A DNA stretch of 64,000 nucleotides from contig JAQQWL010000012.1 in the NCBI GenBank assembly GCA_038363925.1, positions 248,001 through 312,000 of the forward strand, given 5' to 3'. The notes under the pieces are model-generated. The model did no database searches and had not been told where the DNA came from. It saw nothing but the letters and a program-made list of their open reading frames with translations. The position numbers and the translations under genes are program-made. Positions 22,957 through 36,355 of this stretch are shown here, piece by piece; position 1 is the first letter of the stretch; every line of letters begins with the position of its first letter. This stretch comes from Apiospora phragmitis. Taxonomy: Eukaryota > Ascomycota > Sordariomycetes > Amphisphaeriales > Apiosporaceae.

Positions 22957-24140
22957 GTCGACGGCAAGCAGACGCGATGCGCAGCGGACGAGGCACACGT
23001 TAGGTAGTGGGGGATTGGCAAAGGGCTTCCATCCAGGAATAAGATGAAGTATTAAAGAATATATCGACTCGTGGCTTGAGTGGTAAAGTATTCGCCCAAT
23101 CGCTATAGGGTGGTTCGATTCGGTTCGCGGGCGCAATCCTGCTTGACTCTCAACAAAGCGTCTGCCTGCCGCCCAGGCCCTCTAATTACGAAGCGTGGTA
23201 AGTCATGCGCAGTCGGTGGTGGGGAACCGTGAATCGGATGGCGAGGCGCGCAAACAGGAAAGAGTAGGTGTACAAATGATAAGATGTATGTGGTTGCCTG
23301 CAATACTATCCCTCAGTCCCGAGTGTGGATGGCAGAGGGTTGCATAGCAAGCAGATAAGGAAGCATGTATTCATTTGATCCGAGTCCAGTCCATCAGGGT
23401 ATGATGTGGCGGCTTGATCCCCGAAACCATGTGCTGCTGTAGCTCAAAGAAATCGATAAACCTTATGGTCCCCGCGGACAACCGCGGGGCATTTCCTTTA
23501 GGCCTGCGGCATACGCGCCCAAGCACGCTAACGTCATTGTAACTGCTGTTGAGAACTTCAGCCACTCTTGCTTGGCTCTTCACATGGGGCTCGCTGTTTG
23601 CGCCCAGTTAGTTGTAATACAACCTAATATTCCAGCAGCGAGTATTTGTCTCTGTGATGCATGTAATATACCTGCATACCCTTTCTTTTTGAGACATACA
23701 AGAGACATGGTCTTGGTAGCCTAACTTCAATAGCACATGGAAGTTTCCGGCTGTAAGAAGCACTATTGTTGGAGTGGGACTCAAGTAGATTATGCAAAGG
23801 ACTATTCTGGACCATTGGATGTCGCCATGAGTGAGTGCAGTAATACTTCGAGTCACCAGTATGCCGAGAACACTTGAACAGCACGTGGTATTTTAGCGCA
23901 AGAGCACTCTATTGAATGTCTTTTGCCTGCATAGCTGGGCAAATAGGGCTATTGTGGCCCTCATGCGTGGCTTGATATGTGGCCGCGTTCCATCCTTCGA
24001 CCATGTACTCGGCTGCAGTGCAACTATGCTCCCGACACGAGAAGCATATTGTCAGAACCTTTCCCGATATCTCGGAATCACTTGTCTCGGGATGTACCAA
24101 CCAGTGCGTACAACTGGGCTCACGAGCTGGTATATTCCCC
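22957..24140. other. Intergenic, nothing firm
   Basis: No supported gene. A tRNA-like A/B box pair at about 23074-23125 does not fold into a cloverleaf (see rejected items). Confidence 0.4.
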
Positions 24141-24749
24141 TTACCCCTTGGCGGCGACCTGGCTAGGGGCTGCCTGAGCCGCTGCCTGAGCCGAGCTCTG
24201 AGTCTGTATGATCTCAGTCTTCTTCTTCTCGATCTTTTCTTGCACTTCCTTGATCTGCTGCTCTGTCCGCTCACTGCATTCAAATATTAGTCCAAGTAGA
24301 ACCACCCATACCTTAAAATTAGCAGCCTGTGAGAAAGGGGGACTAGGGGCGCAGAACAGCAGCACTCACACCTCCTTTCCAATGAACTCCAAGCGACCCT
24401 TGACAGTTCCCTCGGCCTCTACTTTATCTTGCTTCAGTAGGACAGGACCGACGAGCTTGTAAATGCTCTCTCCTTCCTTTAAAAGGTCAAATTCCTGCAA
24501 GCATTTGTCAGCTATTGCTCATATCTCAAGGGGCTCGCTTAGGATCTTTCTTGATACGGACCTTTTGCACACCAACATTCTCTGTTCGTTGTGCCTGCAA
24601 CTTCTGCCGTGACTGCACCGCCGCCTGAAGCTCTATGATTCCATGAGCGAACGTGCTATCCAACATGAGTGGGATGATGTGTGCTCACCTTGCTGTAACT
24701 TTTGGTAGTCCTCTGACAGGGCTTGCAGTTTTGCTTGGACTTCGGCCAT
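24141..24749 (-). CDS. YKE2: Prefoldin subunit 6 (beta type)
   Basis: Beta-type subunit of the hexameric prefoldin co-chaperone that delivers nascent actin and tubulin to the chaperonin CCT in the cytosol. Four exons join in phase: 24749-24689, 24632-24562, 24494-24370 and 24273-24141, for 129 residues, the usual length. The N-terminal coiled coil (VQAKLQALSEDYQKLQQ) and the C-terminal one (RTEQQIKEVQEKIEKKKTEI) flank the beta-hairpin segment EGESIYKLVGPVLLKQDK, which is diagnostic for the subunit. The tail is Ala/Gln-rich. The gene is divergent from VPS4, with 694 bases between the two starts, so they probably share a promoter region. Confidence 0.94.
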
Positions 24750-26960
<2,211 letters not shown>

Positions 26961-28064
26961 TTCCTTTTCTCAGTGAAAAAGAAGACAACTTCATAAAAGC
27001 TCTACTGGACCAAGGCTCAGGTGAAATTGCGGTTCCCGCGTGTCATTGGTCGAGCGAAGAACGAATGAACGACGATATGGTCGACGCTGGTCACCTTTTC
27101 ATGGCATGAGGCGGCGTTGGGGGAGTTTAAATATTCAGAAATATTATTGCCGTGTGCCCCTTGGCTGGGGGTCTGGGAAGGAGGCATTTGACCACCTTGT
27201 TTTCCAACGTGGGCCATGTTTGAGATGATGGAATCTACATACATGGCCCTACGAGTTTAGGGGCGTAGAAGTTGGCATATAACAGTACAATTGCTCATAT
27301 TTGGACTTCGCTTGCTTTCTAGATAACCCTCGCATTTATGCCATCAGCGACTGGGCACTTTTTCACGGATACCTCTGCTCCAACCATGGTGAGGCGAACT
27401 GAGTCAGTGATATCTGGGGAGGTTCTACTGGAGTCTGCCCCTGAGTCCCTGAGCAGGTCTGATAAATCCCTGAGCAGATCTGATAAGGGCCTCTTAGATG
27501 GTGCCTCTTGGCTGTGTTGCTTGAACAGGGGGAGGGGAACATTGAAGGACAATCAACCTGTCAAGTCGGTGGGTGGTGAAGATTAGGAGGCGCGCTGGAC
27601 CGAGAATCAGTATCTTCTAAGTACATACTTTACTCCTATGGCGGAGAAACAAGAGTTGCATAGCTTCCTGCCATTGTTGCCCTCCTGAACAAGGTAATAC
27701 GGTAGTTGCCTGAGGTAGGACATGATACTTCACAAATCTAGAAAGCCAGACATATTTTCTCTTGGTACGTGAAAGGCTTGGTCAATTTAGGCGCGCCCTA
27801 TAATGCCTGCCTGAGGACAATTCCGCGTCTCGTTGCTCCGCGGCCAAGTCCATGCTTGGTGGCAGCCTGTTGCAGGCAGTACCACACACCATACTACATA
27901 GAAAAGGGTCTCCTGCCCGTCAATATCTTCAAAGCTCTACCTACCATTTCCCCCTCACATCCCTCGGAAGACACATCGATTTGCTGCTATGTACCTAGTC
28001 CAACAGAGTTCTTTTCTTCTTAGTCCCACCCCCAGCAGAAACCGATATTTCATTCATCAGCATC
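26961..28064. other. Intergenic region, VPS4 to F-box gene
   Basis: No supported gene. It holds the VPS4 3' region and one short direct repeat (27447-27488). The only open frames are short and without domains. Confidence 0.4.
27447..27488. repeat. 21-bp direct tandem repeat, two copies
   Basis: CCCTGAGCAGGTCTGATAAA occurs at 27447 and again at 27468 with one to three differences. It is immediately preceded by a shorter partial copy (CCCTGAGT at 27438). No function is implied. Confidence 0.7.
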
Positions 28065-28707
28065 ATGAGCACCAGCACAATAAGCGAAGCGACCCCGAAG
28101 AGCCGCCTCCTAGTGCTCCCAGGCGAGATCCTCAACCACGTGCTCCTAGCGCACTGCGACGCCTGGACCCAGCTGCTCGTCCGCCAGACGTGCCGGGCCC
28201 TGCGCGCCATCGTGCCCGCGCCGAGCTTTGCCGATCTGCACCGGCTCGAACTGGAGCACAACAACGACCGCAGCAACAGGAGCGACAAGAAGAAGCTGTT
28301 CGCCTGACCCGAGTGCCTCCGGCTCCGCCGCCGGGTCAAGTTCGCGGACAAGATGCTGAAGCGGAAGAAGCGGGCGCCGCGCAGGCGGTTCTGCATCGAT
28401 TGCGGCTTTCGCACGGGGGGGCACCGCCGGGGAGTGAGAAGGAGGATGATGATGAGGGTGGTGGCGATGGAACAACGGCGGAAGCAGAAGTAATGCGATA
28501 CTCGGTGGGTGCTATCATCAAAATCCTGATGGTTTATCATGTCATGTGCATCCATTGCCGCCAATTCGGCCTGGCCGCAGAGACGAGCGTGGCAAATGCA
28601 GGGGGCACTGCAAAGACTGTCAAAAGTCCATGAAGAGGGAGGAGGAGGATCGCGCGTCGGATGTGCGGAAGAAAGGTAGGGCACCCAGACGTGGTCATAA
28701 GGGGTGA
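28065..28707 (+). pseudogene. F-box protein gene with broken frame
   Basis: The start MSTSTISEATPKSRLLVLPG leads into a fungal F-box (LPGEILNHVLLAHCDAW, then RQTCRALRAIVP), the adaptor motif of SCF ubiquitin ligases. A Cys-rich C-terminal module is seen in related fungal proteins: CLRLRRRVKFADKMLKRKK, then FCIDCGF, MCIHCRQFG and KCRGHCKDC. The frame is interrupted by TGA at 28305-28307, where a Cys is expected. It shifts at the G7 run at 28415-28421 (an eighth G restores it) and again near 28582. With these repaired the frame runs to 28707. It is either a pseudogene or a gene carrying sequence errors. The stop codon is harder to explain by a homopolymer slip than the other two. Confidence 0.65.
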
Positions 28708-29501
28708 CGGAAGATTGATGGATGATGAATTTTATTGGCCCTTCCGGTCCGGCACTGGAGGAGCCTCGCTGGGCCCGGACCGGTCCCGGAAAGAGGCTCC
28801 ATCCCGAACCTTGTGGGAACCTGCTATGCCCGAGCCAGGATGACGGCCTTTATTAGGGAACCACTGGGCATATTATACATGTCAACTAGATGGAGCATGG
28901 GCGACCGTTCAGCGCGTGTGGCGGAGTGCAGTCGGATCCCGCATGACCGCTACCGGTTACATGAGGTTCTTAAGCACAGCTGTGAGATGATAATCTGATA
29001 CTGTACCTACCAAGTGAGGTTTCTATGCGAGACTTGCCTCTCAAAATGGAATACGCAACAAAACAGGTAGTTAGGTTCGTGTAGCCTTGTTCCGCCGTGT
29101 AAGACTGGACCTAGGATGCCTTAACACGCAATCGGGCAATTCCCCCCGCGTAACCTAAGCAGCGCGGGGTAGGGGGCGTTTTCTTTGTGGCTTCCTCCCT
29201 CCAGGATCAAGCTTGCCCCTCATGACGTTATACTTGCATGTTTTAGCGAGATGCACCTGCTTGTATGAGAGTTGTTGAATGATGCTAACCTCCCTCGCTC
29301 CAGCATCATCAAACAAACAGCCCACCCAGACATACAAACAGCAAGACACCGCGATTGCTCAATCCATAAGCCCACGATAAAATTTCTATAATTTTGGTCG
29401 TCTGTCTGTCGAACCGTCTCTCCCCCCCCACACCACCACCCATTCATCTACATCTCCAAATCAACCCGTGAGCTAACTAGCCAATCCAACCAATCATCAC
29501 C
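28708..29501. other. Intergenic, nothing firm
   Basis: No supported gene. The stretch 29400-29500, C/A-rich, is likely the leader of the gene that follows. Confidence 0.4.
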
Positions 29502-30158
29502 ATGTCGTCCGCCATTCCCACTGCGACCTCCGTCGTTGAGAGCGCCGTCATCAAGGCCCCTCTCAGCCACGTCTGGCACCACATCAAGCGTGAGTACACC
29601 CCAGTCCCATTTCTCACGGGAAGCATAGAACTAACCACTGGGCTTTCACTCGGACAGTCCAGAACCTCAGCTCCTTCTGGTCCGCCCTGAAGAAGAGCGA
29701 GGTCGTCAAGTCCCAGGAGGAGACCGACCTCGTCAAGTGGACCTTCAACGACGGCACCGAGCTCGAGGTCAAGCAGGAGGAGCACAGCGTAAGTCCTTTA
29801 ACATAGCTACATACACCTACTACTTACTGACACACGCCCCAAAAGACCATCAACCACTACATCACCTACGGCGTCATCACCTCCAAGCCGGAACTCTCCT
29901 ACACCAGCGTCGTCAGCACCATCCGCTGCTACGCCGTCACCTCGGGTGAGCTCGAGAACAGCACCTTTGTCGAGTGGACCGGCAACTTCTCTAGCGATGC
30001 TGACGCCGGTAAGTTGGCAGGCATTCCAGCAGCCCCCCCTCTTCAGTGGTCTGTATCAGATGGAGCTAATCACGCGCTACACAGGTGTCATCCAGGACGC
30101 CAAGTTCAAGCGTCGCGACGCTCTGGCTGACCTGGCCAAGGCCGCTATGAAGATGTGA
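29502..30158 (+). CDS. SRPBCC/Bet v1-like ligand-binding protein
   Basis: A small soluble protein of the START/Bet v1 (polyketide cyclase/dehydrase) fold type. Four exons join in phase: 29502-29589, 29658-29788, 29846-30008 and 30085-30158, for 151 residues. The N-terminal strand and helix (SVVESAVIKAPLSHVWHHIK), the segment SSFWSALKKSE, the antiparallel strands (LVKWTFNDGTELEVKQEEHS, then NHYITYGVI), STFVEWTGNFSSDAD and the long C-terminal helix (RRDALADLAKAAMKM) follow the usual order. No signal peptide or membrane segment, so it is probably cytosolic. The ligand and process are unknown, and the assignment rests on fold-like pattern only. All introns are canonical. Confidence 0.82.
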
Positions 30159-30394
30159 ATAGATTGAAGAAGGCAAATGCAATGAAAGGGATTCGAGCTT
30201 TCGGGGTTACCAAAAAAAGAAATTGCCATGGTCAAACGGCGTTAACATGATTGATACCAGCTCAAACTGCCACAGAAATAGTATGAAGGTCATTAGCCAA
30301 ATGGAAGGACAATAACAAGAAACCCATGAATGGTGTCAGTCTGTCGTCGTCTTGAACCGTTGAATTGCATCCAGTTTACGATGCCGTGAAGATT

Positions 30395-31499
30395 CTACCC
30401 TGCCAAAGAAACTCCTTGCATGGCGCGAAGTACACGGGCCATTTCTTCGTCAGCTTCATCGGCACGCCCGTAGAGCGCAAATGCAACGCGTAGTCTCTCT
30501 GTCGGGGTACTCTGTGCCATGGCGCGCCTGGCAATACTGGCGTTCCTCGGTCTCCGGAACATGGTTGCCATGGCTGTGAAGCCGGGCTGGAGCCTCCCGA
30601 CCTCGAACTCGTCCAATATACCCTCCGCCTCCATGAGACACACGGTAAGCAGATTGTAGATCAGCTGAGCCGAGAGCGGTGTGCGAAACTCTGCGACCTC
30701 TTTTCGCACGCCCGGGTCAGGAATGATGTTCGCAGAAGCACTAGTAGAGCCACCTTGGCTCGCGGCCGGGCCTTCCCCTGACACGAGAAACTGCAGCCCC
30801 CGGATCAGCCGCCGCCGCAGATCGCTGGCGCGCTGGAATTCGGTCCCAGGACGACAAGCCGGGCAGTCGCACACGAAGTCCAAGGCCTCGTGATGCTCAA
30901 TGGCGGTGCGGCACTCGAAGTGCGGGTCGTAACGAAACATAATCTCCTCGCCAGCCGCGATGTCCCGCGTCGCGTAGATGGCCGGGCTGTCCTTAGGTGC
31001 GTCGTGGAGAATCGGCACCGCCGCGTTCGGGACGCAGGAGTGGTTAAAGCGCGACAGTAAAGGGAAGAAGCCGTGGGCGCCGCGGCGTTCGACGGAGGCG
31101 CCTATGGCAAACGAGTTCTCGGCAAAGGCCTTGGCCATGCTCCGGAAGGGGCCGGCCGCGTTGTCGCGGAGAGCGAGGAACTGCCGCTGCGCTGCGGGGG
31201 GCGCTTTCCGGAAAGCGGCCCGGACGTCAAGCTCGGTGATGTCGGCCTGGTGCTTCGGGATCGCGAAGACGGCCGTTTCCCGCAGGATCACGGTGCCGCG
31301 CTCGATGCTCCGGGTGGCGAAGGCGCCCCAGCCCTTGCCGGGGCCGGACGGCTTCAGGGTGAATGGGGCGTCGCTGGGCACGGGCAGGCTTTCGTAGGCT
31401 GGTGAGAACAATGAGTTCGATGTCTCCCATTGATACAAGTGCTGACGCGAGAAGACAGCCACCCGCTCACTACTCACGATGATGTTGAGGAGGCATCAT
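30395..31499 (-). CDS. SET-domain protein
   Basis: A SET-domain lysine methyltransferase-like protein of the fungal short class. Exon 1 is only 22 bases (31499-31478, MMPPQHH). It joins across a 79-base intron (GTGAGT to CACCAG) to the exon 31398-30395, for 341 residues. This start is chosen because the long frame upstream of 31398 has no ATG. SET motifs: GKGWGAFATRSIERGTVIL (N-SET), NHSCVPNAAVP (cofactor and substrate pocket), YATRDIAAGEEIMFRYD, and a post-SET cysteine cluster CDCPACRPG. The C-terminal ~120 residues are helical and unassigned. The substrate is unknown: related fungal proteins include many without tested activity. It is divergent from the DsbA-like gene. Confidence 0.88.
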
Positions 31500-31944
31500 G
31501 TCATGTAGTTGTATGGTTGGTATTAGTAGCTCTCAGGCAGCTTGAAGACGGCGGTGGTGATACCACTTGAGCGTGTATTCAGTCATATTCGGAAGTGTTA
31601 GTGGTGAACATACTTCTGCGACTGGACTTGCGCTGTATCAGAAGACAGACAAACCGATGCAGCTACATAATCAGTATGTAGATAGCCCAGAGCTTTCGGA
31701 GAATTCGTGGGTTTCTCGTAGCGTCATGAAACGTCTAAAAAAGGTGCTATGGAGACGGGCGCGGGAAGTGCCGAAGCAGGTAGCAGTAGTGGAAGATGAC
31801 AATTAGATTTGTAATCAGTGATTGGCCCGATCATTACGGGGATACTATACGATATAAATATATTAAGAAGGGAAGTAAGTCAGATTTCGCATCCTGTTAC
31901 GAATTGGTTGTTGCAGGAATACACATAGACAGAATAACCGTTTA
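31500..31944. promoter_or_regulatory. Divergent promoter region of SET and DsbA-like genes
   Basis: About 445 bases between two divergent starts. No clear TATA box or known operator. A small open frame at 31567-31806 has no domain and is not supported. Confidence 0.35.
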
Positions 31945-32746
31945 ATGGCAAGTCGCACACTCAAGACAACACTAGCCAAGATGACGAACTTCAAAATCGA
32001 TATCATATCAGACAATGTCTGCCCATTCGTAAGTTTCCATCCCCATCTCCAAACTTACCTACGTACTTATACAACAACTAACGCCTGTCCCCCAAAAATA
32101 GTGCTACCTAGGCAAAGTCCGCCTCGAAAAGGCCATCGACAAGTACAAGCAGACCCACCCCGGCGGCGCCGCCGACACCTTCACCCTGTCCTGGAAGCCC
32201 TTCTACCTGGACCCCACGTCGCCCGCCAAGGGCATGCCGATCCAGGAGCGCATGGCGCAGAAGTTCGGCGGCCCCGAGTGCGCGGCGCAGATGCAGCGGC
32301 AGCTCGCGCACGCGGGCCGGCTCGACGGCATCGAGTTCACGGGGCGGGGGCTCGTCGGCAACACGCGCGACTCGCACCGAGTCGTGGCGCTGGGCGGGTC
32401 CAAGTCGCCCGAGATGCAGAACCGGGTCATTCTCGAGCTGTTCCGCAGCTACTTCTCGGAGGGGGGCGACATCACGAGCCACGATATGCTCGTCGCGGCT
32501 GCCGAGCGGGCTGGGATCGCGCCCGCGGAGACGCGCGCGTGGCTCGCGGAGGGGAAAGGGGGCGACGAGGTCGATGCTATGGTCCAGGAGGCCTACGCCA
32601 AGGGCGTCAGCGGCGTGCCGCACATCACTATCCAGGGCAAATATGAGATCTCCGGCGCGCAGGATCCCGAGGTCTTCCTGAAGGCCATCCGGGCCGCCAA
32701 GGAGCAATCCGCGGCCGAGGTCAGCTCGTCAGGTGCGCAGTGCTAA
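31945..32746 (+). CDS. DsbA/FrnE-like thioredoxin-fold oxidoreductase
   Basis: DSBA-family thioredoxin-fold protein of the FrnE type, likely cytosolic. Two exons: 31945-32028 (in-frame ATGs at 31945 and 31981) and 32102-32746, for 242 or 230 residues. The ATG at 31981 places the usual first strand at the N-terminus (MTNFKIDIISDNVCPF), and I favour it. The active-site region joins across the intron as CPFCYLGK, a C-x-x-C motif. The all-alpha insert follows (MPIQERMAQKFGG, then GRLDGIEFTGRGLVGNTRDS), and the cis-Pro loop is GVSGVPHITIQGKYEISGAQ. The pattern is typical, with no truncation. The partner and substrate are unknown. Confidence 0.9.
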
Positions 32747-32857
32747 AAGTAGAGAGAACAAAACAAATACAATATTTGAATAATCATCAAATGACATTTC
32801 CTTTCTCGTGGGTATCATCATCTTCTCGTCAGCAGCACAGTATTATTTCTTCCCGGT

Positions 32858-33747
32858 TCACATGTTCAGCAGCCCACCGAGATCCTTCTCCATGGCCTTC
32901 AACCGCTCTTGTAGTTCGCGCTTCTTCTTATCCAGCTCCTGGACCTCCTCTTCCTCCCTCCTCAGCTCCTCCTCCGTCATGATCGCGCCCTCCACCGCCG
33001 GGTCCGCAGCATCTTCTTCGTCGTCCTCCTCGTCGGACCACATGTCCTTGTGCTGCCGCCCGAGGGCCTCGGCCTGCTCGGCGACCTTGGCCTCGTAGTA
33101 CGCCAGCGTGTTCAGGCTGTGCGCGTACTTGGACCGCTGCGCCGGGATGCGCTCGAGCGCGCCCGGTAAAGGGTAGACGCCGCACAGCTTCTCGGCGCTC
33201 TTGAGCAGCAGCTCGACGTCCACCGTGTTATTTTCGGCCTTCTTGCTCCACAGCCCGCGCTCGCTACGGCGGATCTGGTCGTGCAAGTCGCCGCCCAGAA
33301 CCGCGGCGACGGCGGTATGTCGGCGCGGGCGGCGCTGGAGCCAGCCCGGCCGTGGCCCGCGCCCGACGTGGTCACCTCGCCCGAGGCCACATTAAAAACC
33401 GTCTGGCGCCGCGACGACGATGGCTTGGGCGGTTGCTGCTGCTCTGGTTTCGCCGCTTGGGTGATAGGTTGTTGGTGTGGAGGCGGCGGTGGGACGGAGA
33501 ACAGGGCGCGTTCATGCGCTTCCGTGTCGCGGATCAGCGAGGTGATGTCGTGGTTGGAGAGGAGGGCATTGGTGAAGATCTTGGGCGGCGGGAAGCTATG
33601 CGAAGAGTGGAGTTAGAAAGACGCCCCCATGAGAAACCAAATTTGCAAGCATGAAGAAGAGAGGGGAGGGAGAGACACGTACGGGAGACTGTCAATGCCT
33701 TGGCAAGATATGGCTATCTGCTCAAAGTGGGCGGAAAGCAGCGACAT
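32858..33747 (-). CDS. SPC34: DASH complex subunit SPC34, one frame break
   Basis: Subunit of the DASH/Dam1 ring that couples kinetochores to microtubules. Exon 1 is 33747-33683 (MSLLSAHFEQIAISCQGIDS). It joins across a canonical intron to 33595-32858, with FPPPKIFTNALLSNHDITSL, a Pro/Gln-rich linker, and the conserved block TAVAAVLGGDLHDQIRRSER followed by VELLLKSAEKLCGVYPLPGA. The C-terminus is a long acidic coiled coil (TEEELRREEEEVQELDKKKR). The frame changes in the GGG run at 33327-33329: one more base there joins AGSSAA to PRRHTAVAAVL and restores a normal Spc34. The subunit is needed for chromosome segregation where it has been studied, so a sequence error is more likely than loss. Confidence 0.85.
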
Positions 33748-34606
33748 TGTTCCTGTTGTTTTTGTTTTGATTTGATGCGGCTTCAAGCTCCGGAGAGCAA
33801 AATAAGGTACGTAACAGGGACCGGGAGGAATGATCAGTCAAAGCCGAGACGCCTAGTCCTTTGTAGGTGGGATACAGTGCCAGTTGCGGACTTGTTTGGA
33901 ACCGTTTGGGGTGTTTGTAATCGTTCCTGCTCAACTTGGGTCATTCTCAGCTTGCTCTTGTCGCATAGAAGCATTGAAGTGATGGCATTGAAACACCACA
34001 GAGTAGGTCAAGCCTCACATGCCCCGCGATGTGGCTTGTGCTGGCGGGAGGACTGATCCACATGCTTCAGTGAAACCTATCGGGTCATGTCGCAGGCAAT
34101 ATCATCAATGCCATTTGATACTACGGCATGGCCTCTTATCCCTTTCCAGAATCCGCTTGATCCCTAACTTTCTTCCCGCCAGCTCGTCCGGTTTGGCCAT
34201 CACGGCCCACTCGCCTTGGACCACATGCATGCAGCCATGATTCCATGGTGCAAGATAACACATGGCAAAGGCAAGGCAAGGCAAGTGAGGCAACGCTATC
34301 CGGAAGACTTGTCCGACATGAAGGAGGCACTTCTGCGGCTACGTCTTCAAAGTACGGCTTTCTTCCCCTGGCTACAACGAACCGGGAAATGATTCCAATT
34401 GCATTGAGAATCTACTACTTGATGCGCTAGATCGTGGCCCATCTCCATCGGAACTTGGGGATCACCAATTGCATGCACTGAATGAGGTCCTGATGTTTCG
34501 TTTCCCTAGTCGTCTTCCACTTTCTTCCCAGAAGCGAACCTTAGTCTCGAGGCCCGATGGATGATCACTTCGTCTTGAGGAAGAGAGTGAGGGACCAATC
34601 TTGGAA

Positions 34607-34637
<31 letters not shown>

Positions 34638-36355
34638 GGCAGCCATGTGCAGAGCAAAGATCGATTGATCACATTACGCATTGCCATCCTTCTTCTTCGC
34701 CTTCATTCAACCATCGCTTGATCGCCTGCAGCTGCCATGTCCAATGCCCTGCCAGTACTTGCATTGCCTGCTTGAAGTTAATTATATCTTCGAGCCATAC
34801 GTTGGGTCTCCTGCATCCCCACTGTGACCCTCTTGGCTGCTTGCTGCTTCACTCAATTTCTATCTGCAGACGGTAGGGTCCAATCCCCTCGTTCATTGGG
34901 CACGAGTGTTGCAGCCGGAACTCCAGTCTTTTCCTGCGTCTACCAACTGTTTGCCTCTGCCTCACTTGTCGATCTGTGATACGCCCGATGCAGCTCAATG
35001 GCTTTGGCGGATGTAGCCTCGCGAGCGAATCCTTTTGAACTTCGGGCGCATTCCATCTCTGCCTTCGGGCTGACTGAACGGACAGCTCAGCGGTCTTTTG
35101 CTTTGGCGTTTTTCTGCTTTCCCGTCCCTACCCCAGGCACGCACACACAGCATACCTCATATATGCTTCCATACCTACTACTTGAACATCACTGGCGAAG
35201 AATCCTCTTTGGAAAAATGTCTCAAGCCGCTGACAAGTAGAAGACATATATGTCGCACTCTCTCTGGACAGACTGACTACCATGAGGACCGAATTAGACA
35301 GGGTTTCCCGGGAGCATTGCTGCCCAAGCGAGCCGTAAAGGATACACATCCTCCGACATAGGCTGATGGGCAAGCAAGCGGCTCTACTTTTTTTTTCTTT
35401 CTCCCCATGTTCCTATTTTCCCTCCAAAATCCCAAGGTTCTCCCGTGAATCCGTGAGCCTGGCTGGCTCTTTTATGCGGCGCCCTATGTATCTGACAGGC
35501 AAGGAGTTCCCTAGTCGACCTATCTGCCCGAAACTATAATAACCACATATATTCTTGTGGCCTCCCGGACTTTGCCAGACCCTTGATCCCCGAATCTTCC
35601 TCTCTTACAAGAGATTCACTTCTCGGAGTTTCTCAATACATACCTACATACATGTTGCTTGAACACCGATAACCACTTACACCATATCGTCATATATATT
35701 GCCCCGTTCAATCTAGATTTGAAACATCTAGCCAGCGCATTATCCCAGCGTCCTAGCTTGGTCTGCCCCTGGATTTCGGCCGCTGTCTTGCTGCCTCTTT
35801 CAACGTCTATTCTATTAAAAGAGACTAACAAGCCGACAACCTATCAATCTGCTTCAATCGGACTTGCTGCGCAACTATCTGCGACGGTCCAATCCCTCTG
35901 CACAAGGCCACCAAGACTTCACTGGCTTGGTGTTCTTGCGCTACCAGCCGACATCATACTTGCGCAGCGCGCAACACAGACACACAGACGGACCTCTTTG
36001 CGCCAACTCGCCGCATCTTCCCTAGTCACGGCTTGGTGAATTTGCGCAACTTGGACTCTCTGCTCGCTTACTGTACGGATTATCATGACCAGTCACCGCA
36101 GCCCCTTCTCTCCGCACTGGAGATCTATCCTCTGGGTGTTGACGCCCTGAGTGTCTACCTATTGCACATCCATACACACCTACACCACCACCACTTCTCT
36201 GCGCTGCGCAGCTGCGCAATTCGACCCCCCGCGAAATCGCTACCCCACATAAAAAGTAATCAATTCCCATCCACGATAAGATTGCGGAATTGCTGGGGAG
36301 ACAATTGAGACGACCCAACCCGTTCTACGGAACAACACCTTTTGCTTCCCAAAAG
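33748..36355. other. Long 2.6-kb non-coding region
   Basis: No supported gene. It contains an (AAC)n microsatellite and a C/T-rich, A-rich stretch from ~35400 to 36350 that looks like a long fungal leader. It probably serves as an extended promoter and 5' leader for the acidic protein gene at 36356. Confidence 0.4.
34606..34637. repeat. (AAC)n microsatellite
   Basis: About ten uninterrupted AAC/CAA triplets in a non-coding context. No function assigned. Confidence 0.85.

Noticed and set aside
23070..23130. tRNA-like sequence with A box (GGCTTGAGTGGTAAAG) and B box (GGTTCGATTCG)
   Set aside because: The acceptor and T stems do not pair, and no plausible anticodon arm forms, so it is not called as a tRNA. 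A tRNA scan would settle it.
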